Shown here: positions 11,011 through 27,479 of the stretch, piece after piece
Numbering within the stretch: the stretch's first letter is position 1
How the letters are laid out: each line of letters opens with the position of its first letter
NCBI GenBank assembly: GCA_022496205.1
Contig: WTXD01000041.1
Span: forward strand, 62,001 to 126,000
Length of the DNA: 64,000 nt
Direction: 5' to 3'
Source: Gloeopeniophorella convolvens
Taxonomy: Eukaryota > Basidiomycota > Agaricomycetes > Russulales
Program-made: the position numbers and the translations under genes
The notes under the pieces: model-generated
The model's input: only the letters and a program-made list of their open reading frames with translations
Databases searched by the model: none
What the model was told of the DNA's origin: nothing

Positions 11011-12054
11011 TCAGGCGCCGCAGCGCCTGCGGAGGGGGGAGGTGGGGGTACTGGTGCACGAGCGAAGGGAAGCCCTGGGGCTCCGTGATAGAGCGCCGAT
11101 GGGCGTACGGGAGGGCGGCTGCGCAGGTGACGGGTCACGCTGCTGCTGCGAAGGGTAGTGCAGGCTGGCCGGGGGCGGCGAGTGCTGGGAGAGATGCGCG
11201 GCTTCTGGGGCGGAATAGGAAGGCTGCGAATAGGGGAAACGCTGCTGCTGATCTTCCCTCGGATCGCGGACGGGATAGCTCCCACCGCCATATGCATCGG
11301 CGAGGGGGCGATCGGCGGTGTGGGCAAAGTTTTGTGCGCCTTGCGGCACGGTGGGCATGTACATGGTGCCTGGGAGGGAGCTCCGGGACGTCGATTGGAC
11401 GGGGCTGGGGTAGGAGTACTGCGAAGGCGGCTTTGCGTGCGCGTGCGCGTGTGGGGGCACGCTCGAGAGAGGATAGCCGGTAGAAGACGGGGAAGCGTGG
11501 GGAGCCGGCTGGTTCTGGTCTTCCCCCATAAGCATGCCCTGATCCCATGAGCTGCCCTCGAGGCTGTGAACCGCGCTGGGAGACGGGCGCATGGTGGCGG
11601 TGATGGTCGAGGGGGAGAGCGATTGCGCCCGCGTGGACGTCGGGGAATCGGCAGAGGAGCCCGCGCGCGAGACGGAGTCGAGCGCGCCCGCGGCGGAGGG
11701 GCGCGCGGAGAGCGCGGACGGGGTTTTTGGCTTGTCCTTGCCCGTGGGCCCCTTACCGAGAGGAGGCCGGTTGGCGGGTGGGAGGTTCAGCGCGGCGCGG
11801 AGGTTGGCGTTCTCCTCTTCGAGTTCTGCGACGCGCTGCTCGAGGGCCTGGAAGCGCGCAAAGCGGACGCGGACGCGGGTGGAGGTAGCGGGCGTGAGCG
11901 GACGGACGGGAGGGGCGGTAAAGAAAAAAAAAAGGGAGAAAAATAGACGCACGTCGAGGTGGGCGGCGCGGCGGGCGCGGAAAGCTCGCTGGACATCGCG
12001 GGCGCGGTTAGGGGGGAGGTTGTCGTTGCGTTTTCTGCCTCTCTTGGAGGACAT
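11011..12054 (-). CDS. bZIP transcription factor (basidiomycete type, atypical basic region)
   Basis: A DNA-binding regulator, expected in the nucleus as a dimer. It starts SSKRGRKRNDNLPPNRARD, then VQRAFRARRAAHLD. A 107-nt intron (GTGCGT, tract of T, ending TTCCAG) joins this to ALEQRVAELEEENANLRAAL, so the intron lies exactly between the basic region and the leucine zipper. The zipper is short, about three heptads, ending LNLPP. The rest, about 270 residues, is Ser/Pro/Gln-rich, as in activation regions. The QRAFR core resembles Yap-type factors, but the Asn normally invariant in bZIP basic regions is not at the aligned position. The ATG at 12054 gives the conserved-looking start; 12090 adds 12 residues. 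The C-terminus is uncertain: another frame near 11070-10950 also reads like protein (LPPPQALRRLTPPRLQDGSH), so a terminal intron may be missed. Confidence 0.82.
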   Translation of the reverse strand: MSSKRGRKRNDNLPPNRARDVQRAFRARRAAHLDVRLFFSLFFFFTAPPVRPLTPATSTRVRVRFARFQALEQRVAELEEENANLRAALNLPPANRPPLGKGPTGKDKPKTPSALSARPSAAGALDSVSRAGSSADSPTSTRAQSLSPSTITATMRPSPSAVHSLEGSSWDQGMLMGEDQNQPAPHASPSSTGYPLSSVPPHAHAHAKPPSQYSYPSPVQSTSRSSLPGTMYMPTVPQGAQNFAHTADRPLADAYGGGSYPVRDPREDQQQRFPYSQPSYSAPEAAHLSQHSPPPASLHYPSQQQRDPSPAQPPSRTPIGALSRSPRASLRSCTSTPTSPLRRRCGA

Positions 12055-12545
12055 GGGTGGCGGGACGAGGGAGCAGATGGGGAGGGCCAAACGGACGGGG
12101 AGCGGAGCTGAGATGCATACTATATAAGAGGGAGCGTTACATGTGCCCGTAACAGGTCAGTTTCCGAGGGGCGGTAGCAGGCGCCAATCCGGTCTGCAAT
12201 ATTTAATGCAACTGAATCGTCCTTAGCCGCCTTTGGGCGCGTCGATCTCGCCGCGCATCTTGACAATCCGTTGGCGCGGTCCCTCGCCGCGTCGCCTAGC
12301 TGCCATCCCGACCCGCCGCGCCGTCGCATCCTCGCCTCTGGCGCTGCCTCTCAATCCGCTGTCCCTCGCAACACACCTCGGCCGCGCCCAGCAACCGTTC
12401 CCGGCTACCCAGGCTCGCGCTCTCAGATCACGCTCTGATCGCCCACCACGGTTCGCTTCCTCGATCGACCGGCTCGCATTCCCATCACATCCATCCATGC
12501 CACATGACCGATCCCCCGCCTCCCCCCTCCATAACTGGCTACCCC
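12055..12545. promoter_or_regulatory. Intergenic: bZIP promoter and SSL2 3' flank
   Basis: Both neighbours are on the minus strand, so this 491-bp gap holds the bZIP promoter. On the minus strand there is a TATATA-like site just upstream of the bZIP start (plus-strand ATACTATATAAG near 12118-12129), about 65-75 nt before the ATG. No gene seen. Confidence 0.5.
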
Positions 12546-15995
<3,450 letters not shown>

Positions 15996-16284
15996 TACGC
16001 ACCTTCCGGTACAGCACGTTTTCCAGACATAAAGCGAGGACCAGTGAACACGAGGGGAGCAAGGACGAGTGGTGGTGGTCCACTCGAGAGAGCTCGAGTC
16101 TGAGTGCGGCACCGGCTACGATCACGTGTGGCACCTTGAGGATCCGGAGTACCTTAGTCAGCGAGGCTGAGTTTGAATGAGCGACGAGCGTCGCTCTTCC
16201 CTTCGTCAATTTGGGATCAGACTCTTTGGTCCCATCTTCCACTCCCTCGATCTTGTCTTTCGCGCTCACAGCTGTTCTATACTC
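15996..16284. promoter_or_regulatory. Compact bidirectional promoter SSL2 / BBP
   Basis: Only 289 bp separate the start codon of SSL2 (minus) from that of the branchpoint-bridging protein gene (plus). The two 5' UTRs and promoters must share this stretch. No TATA box is obvious. Confidence 0.6.
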
Positions 16285-18185
16285 ATGTGGAGACCCGCAA
16301 CTAAACAAATCACTGGAACGAACGACAGTGCATATCTTGTTGTTCGTATTGCATGTGATTCACGCTCATCCACAATCCAGTTCCTCTTGGTGGGAATCGT
16401 CGTCGGTTTGGTCCAGCACCCGTAGAAGAATCCGCCCCGCCGCAACTTGCCCAGCCGTCTCCTTCGGCATACCCGCGTCCGCGGGATGATGGTTCGCGAT
16501 ACAAGGATGAGTCCCCATCGTCGAACACTCCCACTCCGGGTGAGTCAGCCATTGCCACTCCACTTCACCATATCGTGCATATAGCGACAGCTTGACCCTG
16601 CATCATTTTGAATGCGCTTCCGGGTGCACTTTGAACGCTTGTGACGTTTGGACATGTTTTCTTCGGCGCCTCCCACTAACCCTAACCACTGGTACTAACA
16701 CTCACACTTTGTAACCTTCCCTCGTGTAGCTGAAGGACCCCGCAAGAAGCGCAGCCGCTGGGGAGATGCTAAAGCAGAGATTCCTGGTCTTCCGACTGCT
16801 ATCTCTGCTTCTGGTGTTTCTCAGGCTCAACTTGACAATTATGCCATTCACCTTCGCCTCGAGGAGATCAACAGGAAGCTCAGGTTGAATGACTTCATCC
16901 CTCCGGAGCGTGAACGGTACGTCTATCCTCCCTAACTACGGCCTGGACCGATTTTCATTAACGCACGCGTTATAGCTCTCCTTCCCCTCCCCCCACGTAC
17001 GATGCTCACGGTCGCCGTACTAACACCCGTGAGGTCCGCTACCGGAAGAAGCTGGAGGACGAGCGCATCCGCCTTGTTGATCGCGCCATGAAGAACGACC
17101 CCAACTTTCGCCCCCCGGTCGAGTACCACCAGCAAAAGCGTTCCCAGCGTCCATCTGAGAAGGTGTACATTCCTGTCAAGGAGTTCCCCGAAATCAACTT
17201 CTTCGGTCTCCTTGTGGGTCCCCGTGGTAACAGCTTGAAGAAGATGGAGAAAGAGAGTGGCGCCAAGATCAGCATTCGTGGCAAGGGGAGCGTTAAGGAG
17301 GGCAAGGCCCGTCCAGATCAATTTGCTGAGGATGCCGAAGAGGACTTGCACTGCCTTGTTCTTGCCGATTCGGAGGAGAAGGTCATTAGCTGCGTTAGGT
17401 TAATCAACAAGGTTATCGAAACTGTAAGTTACCGCATGCTTCTACGTTTCGCCACGTAAAATGCTGACGGTCGGATTTTTCTGAAGGCCGCGTCAACCCC
17501 CGAGGGGCAAAATGACCACAAGCGTAACCAGCTTCGTGAGCTGGCCGCGCTCAACGGTACGCTTCGTGACGACGAGAACCAGATCTGCCAGAATTGCGGT
17601 GGCATCGGCCATCGCAAATACGACTGCCCGGAACAACGTAACTTCACTGCTAACATCATCTGTCGTGTGTGTGGCAGCGCCGGACACATGGCGCGCGACT
17701 GCACCGTTAACAAGGGGCTTCCCTTCGGCGCCGGCGACCCCATGGGGGGTGGTCCTGGCGGCTCTCCTTCTCAAGCAATGATCAAAGGTGGATTCGACTC
17801 CGAGTACGCCAGTCTGATGGCAGAGCTCGGCGAGACTGGAAAAGGACCCGGCCCAGACTCCGGCAGGGGATCGTGGGGAGGTGGAGGCGTCAGCGACATT
17901 ACAGGAAGCAGCTCCAACATTCCTCCTTGGCGCCGACCTGAGGTCTGGCAATCCGCCTTGGGCCCCCCGACCAACCAAAACGCGGGATACCGACCACCTC
18001 AGCAAGGAGGTTACGGGGGTTATCCTGGCGGCGGCGCTCCTGGCTACGGTCAGCCAGGATACGGTGGTGGTGGTGGCGGCGGCTACCCTCAAGCCCAAGG
18101 CCAAGGCGGTTACCCGCAATCGCAGGACTACTCCAACTACGCCCAGTACTACCAGGGTCAATATGCGCAGCAAACCAGTTCCTGA
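16285..18185 (+). CDS. MSL5: Branchpoint-bridging protein (BBP/SF1, Msl5)
   Basis: Recognises the intron branch point and bridges it to U1 and U2AF in early spliceosome assembly. Exons: 16285-16327, 16381-16539, 16730-16916, 16976-17423 and 17487-18185. The N-terminus [20 protein letters not shown] is followed by a disordered region, the U2AF-binding-type motif RKKRSRWGD, and a coiled/helix-hairpin region ([19 protein letters not shown]). The KH-QUA2 domain contains [20 protein letters not shown] with the GPRG loop. Two CCHC zinc knuckles follow: [14 protein letters not shown] and [14 protein letters not shown]. The C-terminal 130 residues are Gly/Tyr/Gln/Pro-rich. The first exon of 14 codons was found because its splice joins in frame and gives the family-typical MWRP start. 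Stop TGA at 18183. Identification is very secure. Confidence 0.96.
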
Positions 18186-18632
18186 ATGCCGATTTCCGCT
18201 TTCTAACACTCTGACACTTCTCCGCGCACTTCTCACAGAACAGGACGACGACTCCCCCGCCTTCAATCTCGGCCTCGACCGCCACGCCTTCTTTTTCCAT
18301 CTCTAGGTGTCCCTCACTCCGCCGACCGGCGGTCCTTCTCACAATCGTACTCATACTCCGGCTAGCTGTGCCGTTCAGCGTCTGTCTCAGATTCCTTCAC
18401 GATTAACTTTCATCAGTAACAGTCTTCCTGTTCCGCACGCCTCTCGAATTGTAGCTCACACTGCGTTGACTTGGTTATTGTTCATTTTGGTAGATCCCTC
18501 TTTGGGTGTCACTAATAAAATTGACATGTTGACAACATGTAGCGCCTTATTCAACTGCGGCGATACTCATGCTCGCATGCGGCGTGGGAACATCGCGCCC
18601 TAGTGTCCCCCCGCCCGCCTAGACACGTTCGA
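18186..18632. other. Convergent 3' flanks of BBP and the NSUN5-like gene
   Basis: The 447 bp between two facing stop codons. It is pyrimidine-rich on the plus strand, with AATAAAATTGACATG near 18512 as a possible BBP polyadenylation signal. No gene seen. Confidence 0.5.
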
Positions 18633-20600
<1,968 letters not shown>

Positions 20601-21192
20601 GATGTATTGCTAGGCAAACGATGAACGCAAGGTATTAGGGCAGGCCGTGTAGCGGAAGACGTAATGTAACATGCTTCGGCGGGAAGGACATCACTAGTAA
20701 CAGCTCCGCCTAGTACGCTGTGTCACGACAAGCTCGACCTGCAAGACGTTAACGTCGTGTCAGCATGTTGTAAGACCAAACATGAATCCAAGGTAAGAGT
20801 TATGTGATCAGGCAAGAAAGAATTTCTTCGTGCGTGAAGCATTCGGACAATGTAGATAAGTATATTTTGCAACAGCATCATATCGAAAGAAGGTATGACA
20901 TCCGAGACTCACCTTGCACAGTAGGCTGTGATAACGAATCAGAAGCGCTGACACAGGCGGCCTTAAGGCTGGTGATGTTGAACACCAGAACCGAGAGTTC
21001 ATCGGGAGCAAAGCGAAGAGTTGAATGAAAAGTATCTCGACTTATTTGCTCGTGTTTAGGCACGCGCACGCGTCGCGCGTGGGGTGGCCAACAGCGCGTC
21101 TCGGAAGCGTGGCTTGCCCTCAGACATCTCTCCCCACTTCAATCAAAAAAAGTAAGTATCTATGTCGACTGACCGGCGTCGTTCTTGACTGT
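20601..21192. promoter_or_regulatory. Divergent intergenic region, NSUN5-like / Ydj1-type Hsp40
   Basis: 592 bp between two divergent start codons. Short frames are present, but none resembles a protein. A possible 5'-UTR intron of the Hsp40 gene (GTAAGT at 21152 to TTGCAG at 21201) overlaps the proposed start, so the first coding exon of that gene could lie here. Confidence 0.45.
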
Positions 21193-23075
21193 ATGATTGC
21201 AGTGGCTGTCGAGACAGAACTGTACGATGTGTTGGGAGTGACGCCAACTGCGACCGAAGGTATGCATGTGACATGCTACCAGGTTCTCGCGTCCTAACGC
21301 GGTATCCTCGCCCAGACGACATCAAGAAAGCGTATCGCAAGAAGGTCCTTATGTTCGCCTCTTCTGATGTATGAAATCCTGAGCCTTTTGTCCTCTAGGC
21401 CCGGGACCTCCACCCGGTATGCAGAGCCGTGCTTATGAATCCCTAGCTTACATCCGGTCTGACACTCTGTGTGCTCCGTGTTTTTAGGATAAGGTACATC
21501 GGCCCTCTCTCGCTTCTTTCGCCTCTGAGTGTTTTTCACAGAACCCAAATGACCCAGAGGCCTCCCAGAACTTTCAGGAGCTAGGCGCCGCGTACGATAT
21601 TCCTATGACTTACCCTCTCCTTGACTCTCACGCCTCACCAGATATGAAATTCTGAGTGACCCAAATACCCGTGAAATCTACGACAGCCATGGCATGCAAG
21701 GTCTTGCTGGTAGTGGTGGGCCGGGTGGCCCAGACATGGGTGACATCTTCGCTCAATTCTTCGGCGGTGGCGGTGGTAGTGGCGGTGGGCCTTCGTTCGG
21801 CTTCGATTTCGGTGCGGGAGGAGGGCCATTCAGAAAGCGTAACAAAGGGGAGGACTCGGTGATCCCATACGATGTCACTCTCGAAGACCTCTACAACGGG
21901 AAGACCGTCAAAATGAACATGGAAAAAGATTTGGAGTGTGGGACGTGCAAAGGGTGAGTGCTAATTCCCAAACGTTCCTCTTAATGAATACCGATAAATC
22001 GTGCGTAGGTCCGGAGCAAAGGGTAGCGCCAAACCAAAAAAGTGCGCAACGTGCGACGGCAACGGCTGGAAGCATGTGTACTCTCAGGTGTGTTAATGGC
22101 TACACGTCAACGATGGACACGGCCTCATGGCTGGGGGCAGGTATCAACCGTTAAAATTGCAACCTCAAGAGCGCAGTGCACCGAATGCCGTGGGTCGGGT
22201 GAGATCCTTCGCGAGAAGGATCGGTAAGCGGATTCCCCGTGTGTCGACGCCGTCGCTAAGATTTCTTAAGGTGCAAAAAGTGCAAGGGCGAGAAGGTCGT
22301 AAAAGAAAAAACCCGGCAAGAGATCCACATCGAACGTGGTATGACAAATGGGCAACGCATCGTCCTTGCTGGCGCTGGGGACCAGGAGGTGACTGCCTTT
22401 GTGGACCACATGCCAGGCTTGTGCTCATTAGTGCTCATTATTCACCGTAGCCTGGCCTCCCCCCTGGCGATGTGATCTTCGTTTTGAAAACTCAAAGACA
22501 TGACTCGTTTGAGCGGTCAGGGAACGACTTGCTCGCCACCATCTCCATCACGTTGTCTGAAGCGCTACTTGGTTTCGACCGCATCCTCATCAATCACCTG
22601 GATGGCCGAGGCGTCAGGGTTGCAAGTCCACCAGGCAAGGTTATCATCCCCGGAATGACAATCGTCTTGCGCAACGAGGGCATGCCGACATATAAGAACC
22701 CGGACATCCGGGGGAACCTCTTCGTCGTTCTGTCAGTGGAAATGCCAACTGAAGAGTTTATGAGCACCGTCGACCATAAGGTTCCGAACCCTGCCCTAAT
22801 TTCATCTCAGCTTCTCTAACATCTTCCTTCAGGCACTTGCCGCGCAACTGCCGCCTAAGAAGACAGATATCGAGCCAGTGCCCGAGGTCGTGGATGAGGT
22901 GGCGTTCGAGGAGAGTGCATTGGAAGAAGTGCGTGCACGGTCATTTCCAGCGGACTCGGGCTTCTTTGACCACGCGTTTCCGTCGCAGTTCGGTGAAGGC
23001 GATGAAGCGGATTGGGAGGATGAGGAGGATGAGGACGCACACTTTGGAGGACCCCCCGAGTGCCAAACTCAGTGA
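21193..23075 (+). CDS. YDJ1: Type I (class A) J-domain co-chaperone, Ydj1/DnaJA-like
   Basis: Stimulates Hsp70 ATPase and holds unfolded clients in the cytosol and at membranes. J domain: TELYDVLGVTPTAT, DDIKKAYRKK, ARDLHP, DK, NPNDPEASQNFQELGAA, YEILSDPNTREIYDSHG. These come from exons 21193-~21260, 21316-21354, 21399-21416, 21488-21493 (6 nt), 21542-21591 and 21642 onward. The HPD motif is therefore split, with Asp-Lys encoded alone on a six-base exon. A Gly/Phe-rich segment follows (GGGGGSGGGPSFGFDFGAGG). The zinc-finger domain has four repeats: CGTCKGSG, CATCDGNG, CTECRGSG and a weaker CKKCKGEK. The C-terminal substrate domain reads PPGDVIFVLKTQRHDSFERS and GRGVRVASPPGKVIIPGM. The protein ends in CQTQ, a CaaX box as in farnesylated Ydj1. 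The start is the least certain point: ATG 21193 is in frame, but a short upstream exon cannot be excluded. Confidence 0.94.
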
Positions 23076-23464
23076 ATGGGGAGTGACCATCTCCCTTAGG
23101 AGGGGGATATGACCGTGCTTGCCTTTCTTGCGTACGACCCGCGATCTTGCAGCCTTGCATTTCCTGCTCGTATCTGTATAATGACCTTCACCACTCATGC
23201 TCGACCATGCACTTACTACATAGAGATACATATCTGCACCTAATGCCAATACCTTGTGATTGTGCTCGCAAGCCTTTGTGCATCAGACTACGTAAATGCC
23301 TCTGCTGGGGAATCGAGTCCAAGTCAAGTCTCCAAGACTCCAGGTTGTCCAGTTCGAATTGCTATTCCAGAGTCTTATGTCATTGCCATGTTGTTGTCCC
23401 GCGCCTAGCGCCTGTCCTAGTCAGCAACCACATCACGCCGATGCTGCCACGCTGAGTATACCCA
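23076..23464. promoter_or_regulatory. Intergenic: Hsp40 3' flank and ThuA promoter
   Basis: 389 bp between two genes on the plus strand. It should hold the terminator region of the Hsp40 gene and the promoter of the ThuA gene. Nothing else recognised. Confidence 0.45.
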
Positions 23465-24898
23465 ATGTTTACCTCTTCTGCACTCCTGTGGTGTGGGCTA
23501 TTCCTCTTTCTAATGCCCGCAGACGCACAACAGCAAGCAGCGCGGGCCCTCATTTTCTCCGCTACGGCGGACTTCAGGCACGACTCCATCCCGACAGCGC
23601 GTGACGCGCTCATCGCTCGCGGCCCATCCATAGGCGTACAGTTTGACGCAACGGAGGACTCAGGTCGATTTACAGACACCGGTCTCGCGCCCTATGATCT
23701 GCTCGTATTCCTCATGAACACTGGAGAAGGTACGTGCGTTTGTAACATCGCATAAACCACGCGTTTGACGTTCCGCAGTCCTGGACGATACGGGCAAGGC
23801 TGCGCTCCAGAAATATCTCGATCTTGGCGGAAACTTCGTCGCGATTCACGCTGCATCTGACTGTCTACGCAATACTACATTCTACGGGAAGGAGGTCGGT
23901 GAGTCGTGCTGGTGTCCACGACCCTTGCGTCGGTTCACGACTATGTGCTCCCAGGCGCGTTCTTCGACTACCACCCTGCGCTGCAGAATGCGGTACGCCC
24001 ACTCAAGCTAGTGTAGTGTGCACGTCGCTGAAGCAGGATCGACTGCGAAAGACAGTAGATGTGATTGACGCTTCGCACCCAAGCACCAGCATGCTCCCTC
24101 CCCAGTGGCACGTGCAGGACGAGATGTCAGAATATACGTTGCGCATCTTCGCAGTAAGGCTGAATTTTGTGCAGGTACAACTTCAAATCAGATCCCCGAG
24201 CAATCGGTGCTGTGGTCGTGCTGTCGGCCGACGAATCTTCGTATACAGGTCTGTCTTTCTCCAGTCAAAATGTTACATTATCTCACATCTGAATCGTCTT
24301 CAGACCCCGGCCCACGTAAATTTGACCAGGGGACGCCTCACCCGACCGGTGCGTACTTCCATGAATGTATGTCTGTCCGAGCTTCCCAACTGGTGATCAG
24401 CTTGGTATCAGGAACATGGGGCTGGAGTCGAGAGTGGAGGCACCGCAGGGCGTAGCTTCTACACAAGTCTTGGGCACCTTAACCAGACTTGGGCGGTTCG
24501 TCCTTCGCGCTCGGTGTTTTCCTGTAGCTTACTGATGGCGCGCCTCTGGTCAGGACGATCTTTTCCTCGCGCATGTTACCGGCGGAATCAGCTGGGCCCT
24601 GCAATCAAACACTACCCGAGCCTTCAATTCGAGCGGTCAGGTGGGTAGTGCCGCAAATTCAACCAATTCAACCTCTGGTTCTGGCCTCGGCCCTTCTGCG
24701 GGCTCAAGTTCAAGTCCTAGTCCAGGGGCATCGAGTACACCAGGGTGAGCGCCCCGCGCCTCCGACAGTGTTTTAATTGTCTGACTTTGGTCGAGCAGTG
24801 GTGCCAGTGGCGGTGCCCTTGGGACTGGATACAGCGCTGGGTCCACTTTTCTGCATCTCGCAGCTTCTGCTGTGGGGTTACTGCTGCTTCTTGTATAG
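23465..24898 (+). CDS. Secreted ThuA-like domain protein, probable GPI anchor
   Basis: The ThuA fold is related to class I glutamine amidotransferases; its role in fungi is not settled. A signal peptide is clear (SSALLWCGLFLFLMPADA, cleavage before QQQAARA). The domain follows: ALIFSATADFRHDSIPTARD, LAPYDLLVFLMNTGE, then after an intron VLDDTGKAALQKYLDLGGNF, VAIHAASDCLRNTTFYGKEV and GAFFDYHPALQNA. Later exons give VDVIDASHPSTSMLPPQWHV, then PRAIGAVVVLSADESSYT, a segment with GRSFYTSLGHLNQTW, and DDLFLAHVTGGISWALQSNT. The C-terminus is Ser/Gly/Pro/Thr-rich and ends in a hydrophobic run (LHLASAAVGLLLLLV), the layout of a GPI-anchor signal, so the protein is probably at the cell surface. About seven short introns are needed. 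The stop is TAG at 24896. Confidence 0.85.
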
Positions 24899-25800
24899 TT
24901 GTGAATAATGGACATTATCATAGTTCCGGCGCACAACAGTGAGAGGTGTATTCGCCTGCATCCCAATTGACAGGCTATGACACGGAAAGCCCCGTCAGAG
25001 AACCCATGGCGACAGTATTGCTGAGGTATGTGGGCGGTGTTCTGCCAGATTACTGGGTATGGATTTGAATGCTGTCTCCTGTTGCGCTGGGAGTTGGGGT
25101 GTGTTGCAGGCTGCAGAGCAGGGCCAATTTTCGTGGTGAACTGAAGGGAGACTAAGCACCACCGCTTGGTACCGTGACGTGTGCATGTCCTCTCATCGAG
25201 TTTCGATGCTCAAGCTGGGTGCTGTTGGATCTTGAAGTCGACATGGCGTACCAGATGGGATCCATGCACGAACATTAACGCAAAAAGCAAAGGACCCCGA
25301 TAATCAGGTAACCACGGCGGTGGCGGATGAGGACCCCCAGGCTTTGAGCTCCACATATACAATACATTTTGACAGATACATGTCGTAGAGATCATCGGCC
25401 TTGTAAGGTGGTACCGGGTATCAATGAGCCTGGCGGTCTCCATAGACAGGAAACATCACCGGTCGCCTGTGCTTGATACTCAGGCACTCTTACATCCGTG
25501 CCAGGGAAGCGCGCGGTGCCGAGGAAGAAATGCCAGCGAAGAAGGAAGAAAGGCACGGGAACGAACTTCTTGTCGGGCCTGACCAACGCATCGCGTCGTC
25601 TCTCGGTTGTCAAAGTTGACTTCGCGATGATCGGCAACTGAGAGGAATCCACTTGCCCGGCGAATTTCGGAGGCAAATATCGGTAGCGGAGCATGCAACT
25701 AGCATGCAGGGCGGCCAACATCGAACCTCTTCCCAGGCTTGATCGAGGCATAGGTAAGCCTATCAGACCTGACGAACCTGCCTGTACCAATGCTCGGAGG
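24899..25800. other. Gene-free stretch next to the exon-repeat region
   Basis: No family-typical coding exon is seen on either strand. The minus-strand frames at 25392-25790 and 25699-25932 show no domain. This stretch may hold the 3' part of the minus-strand repeated transcript described just downstream, or nothing functional. Confidence 0.3.
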
Positions 25801-27100
25801 CAGTGTTGAGCGGCGAGAAAAGTATTGAATGGAAGGCAGACCTACTTTCGGAATTAGCAGGGTATGTCGAACCTTCATGCTGCAACTACGACCGGCGCTG
25901 GGACTCGAAGAAGTACAGACAAAGACAGACAAGGATACGCCGAAGTCCTACAGAAGAATGTAAGCTAAAAATCTACTCAAGAGTAATCAGGGACGGGTGT
26001 CCCTCTCGGATTCAACTCCGGCGTATGGTTTGCATTGCGTAATAGGCGGCTGACTGAATGGAAGGAAGTACATGGATGGGTGGGTTCCGAAGGCGTTATT
26101 TATTTTGGCTTTGTTTGCAGTGATGAGATCGCTGAAAGTCAGAAGGTAATCGAGACGATCCTTCCGCCGGAATCCAGACAGACGCGCAGCTTCAACGTGC
26201 AGGGAGCGGCTGGCACCCAAAGGAATATGATTGAATGTGTGGCGGAGTTCAGAAGAAGTTGGGGTCTTGTTACGAGACGGCAAGGCACCGAGTAAACCTT
26301 TCAGACTCGAGACGAGTTTCAACTGCATGAAGGGGTTGATCAATGGCGCAAGGAGTTAGCGATGGGCAATGGGAGGTAATTGAATCAAACCTACTTTCGG
26401 ACGTAGGATGACTCGCAGCAACAGATCGCGCTACAGGCGGTTGGCATGTGGGCCGGTGAGACGTGATGAATTGTAGGATGACGCTCAGGGAAAGTATATC
26501 AGCTACTTATGAGGCGGAATGGACGAGAGGGAATCGAACCTTTTTTTCGAACTGAGAGCAGGCGCTTGGTTTACAGCAGAACGGCTTGACTGGCATGGAA
26601 GGACGTCAAGTCAAGGGCGGGGGTACGCAACGGAAGGGCACATACCTTTTTGGGGCTCAACACAGACAGACCGGTCACAGTGAGAAGATGTCAGCCAAAG
26701 AAAAGACGGACGGAGAGGGAGGCGAACCTTTTTCCGGACTCAACACAGGCCGGTGCCGGTTATATGGGAAGTGGCGTACAAGAGATGGAAGGATGTCAGC
26801 GGTGAAGAGCCAGGTAATAGAAGGGATATATACGAACGCCTCGCTTTTTTCCCCGCCGCCCGAAGGCGGCTACATCGCAGGAATAGCCAGAGACAGTGGA
26901 CGATGGCGCTTTCGGGCTAGCAGTCTGAAGCAAATTAGTTGTGGCCTGTGGTGGAGGAGGGAGGTCGTTGAAAGCGTACTAGATTCAGGCTCGGTCCAGA
27001 CGTTTGGTTTACATTGCAATCGGCACGAGGAAGAGGAAGGGAGTCAGCCATGAAAGACGCAGTAGAACGAGATTGTTACGAACCCTTTTCCCCCCTTGCC
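25801..27100 (-). repeat. Degenerate exon/intron-like repeats, family A
   Basis: Read on the minus strand, this stretch has diverged repeats of a unit of about 100-150 nt. Each unit has a purine-rich end such as GAGTCCGGAAAAAG, GAGCCCCAAAAAG or AGTTCGAAAAAAAG, followed by a GT-type donor (GTTCGCC, GTATGTGC, GTTCGAT). An intron-like stretch follows, ending near CATCCTTCCAT or CTTCCATGCCAG with a CTGAC/TTGAC branch-point-like site. Clear members lie near 26530, 26645 and 26725; weaker ones near 25845, 26390 and 27085. No reading frame runs through the units. They look like further copies of a repeatedly duplicated exon, not protein-coding sequence. Confidence 0.4.
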
Positions 27101-27197
27101 GCCCTCTTGAATCGGCGGCGACAATGCTATTGGACCTAGGGAGGGGAGAGCGGGTTATAGCACTTACCTACCAGAGTGTATGAACTGAGGGAGGCCC

Positions 27198-27279
27198 AGC
27201 GCCCGTAGGCAGACTAGCTAAGCACCCGTAGGCATAGGATCACCCTAGCGCCCGTAGGCAGCCAAGCACCCGTAGGCAG
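27198..27279. repeat. Four copies of AGC(G/A)CCCGTAGGCA(G)
   Basis: Near-identical 14-15-mers lie at 27198-27212, 27221-27234, 27247-27261 and 27265-27279. A fifth copy lies 2.7 kb away at 29969-29983. They sit outside both larger repeat families and bracket them. Function unknown. Confidence 0.8.
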
Positions 27280-27479
27280 TTCCCGAGATGTCCAGTGGTC
27301 CAGTTCAAACAGCCTTGCTTTAGACGGACAGGGAATCTGTGAAAAGAAAAACTCGCAACGGGACGCCATCAGTATTCGGACAACCAGACGGTGAATCGTA
27401 AGTCAAACCGCGGGTTTTGTCTTGAACCATCTGAAGCGTTTGTTAGTACAAGTCAGATGTGATAAAAACTACGCACCGT

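Noticed and set aside
26518..26560. tRNA T-arm-like sequence GGTTCGATTCC on the minus strand
   Set aside because: The flanks do not form a T stem, and no anticodon arm or acceptor stem can be paired around it.
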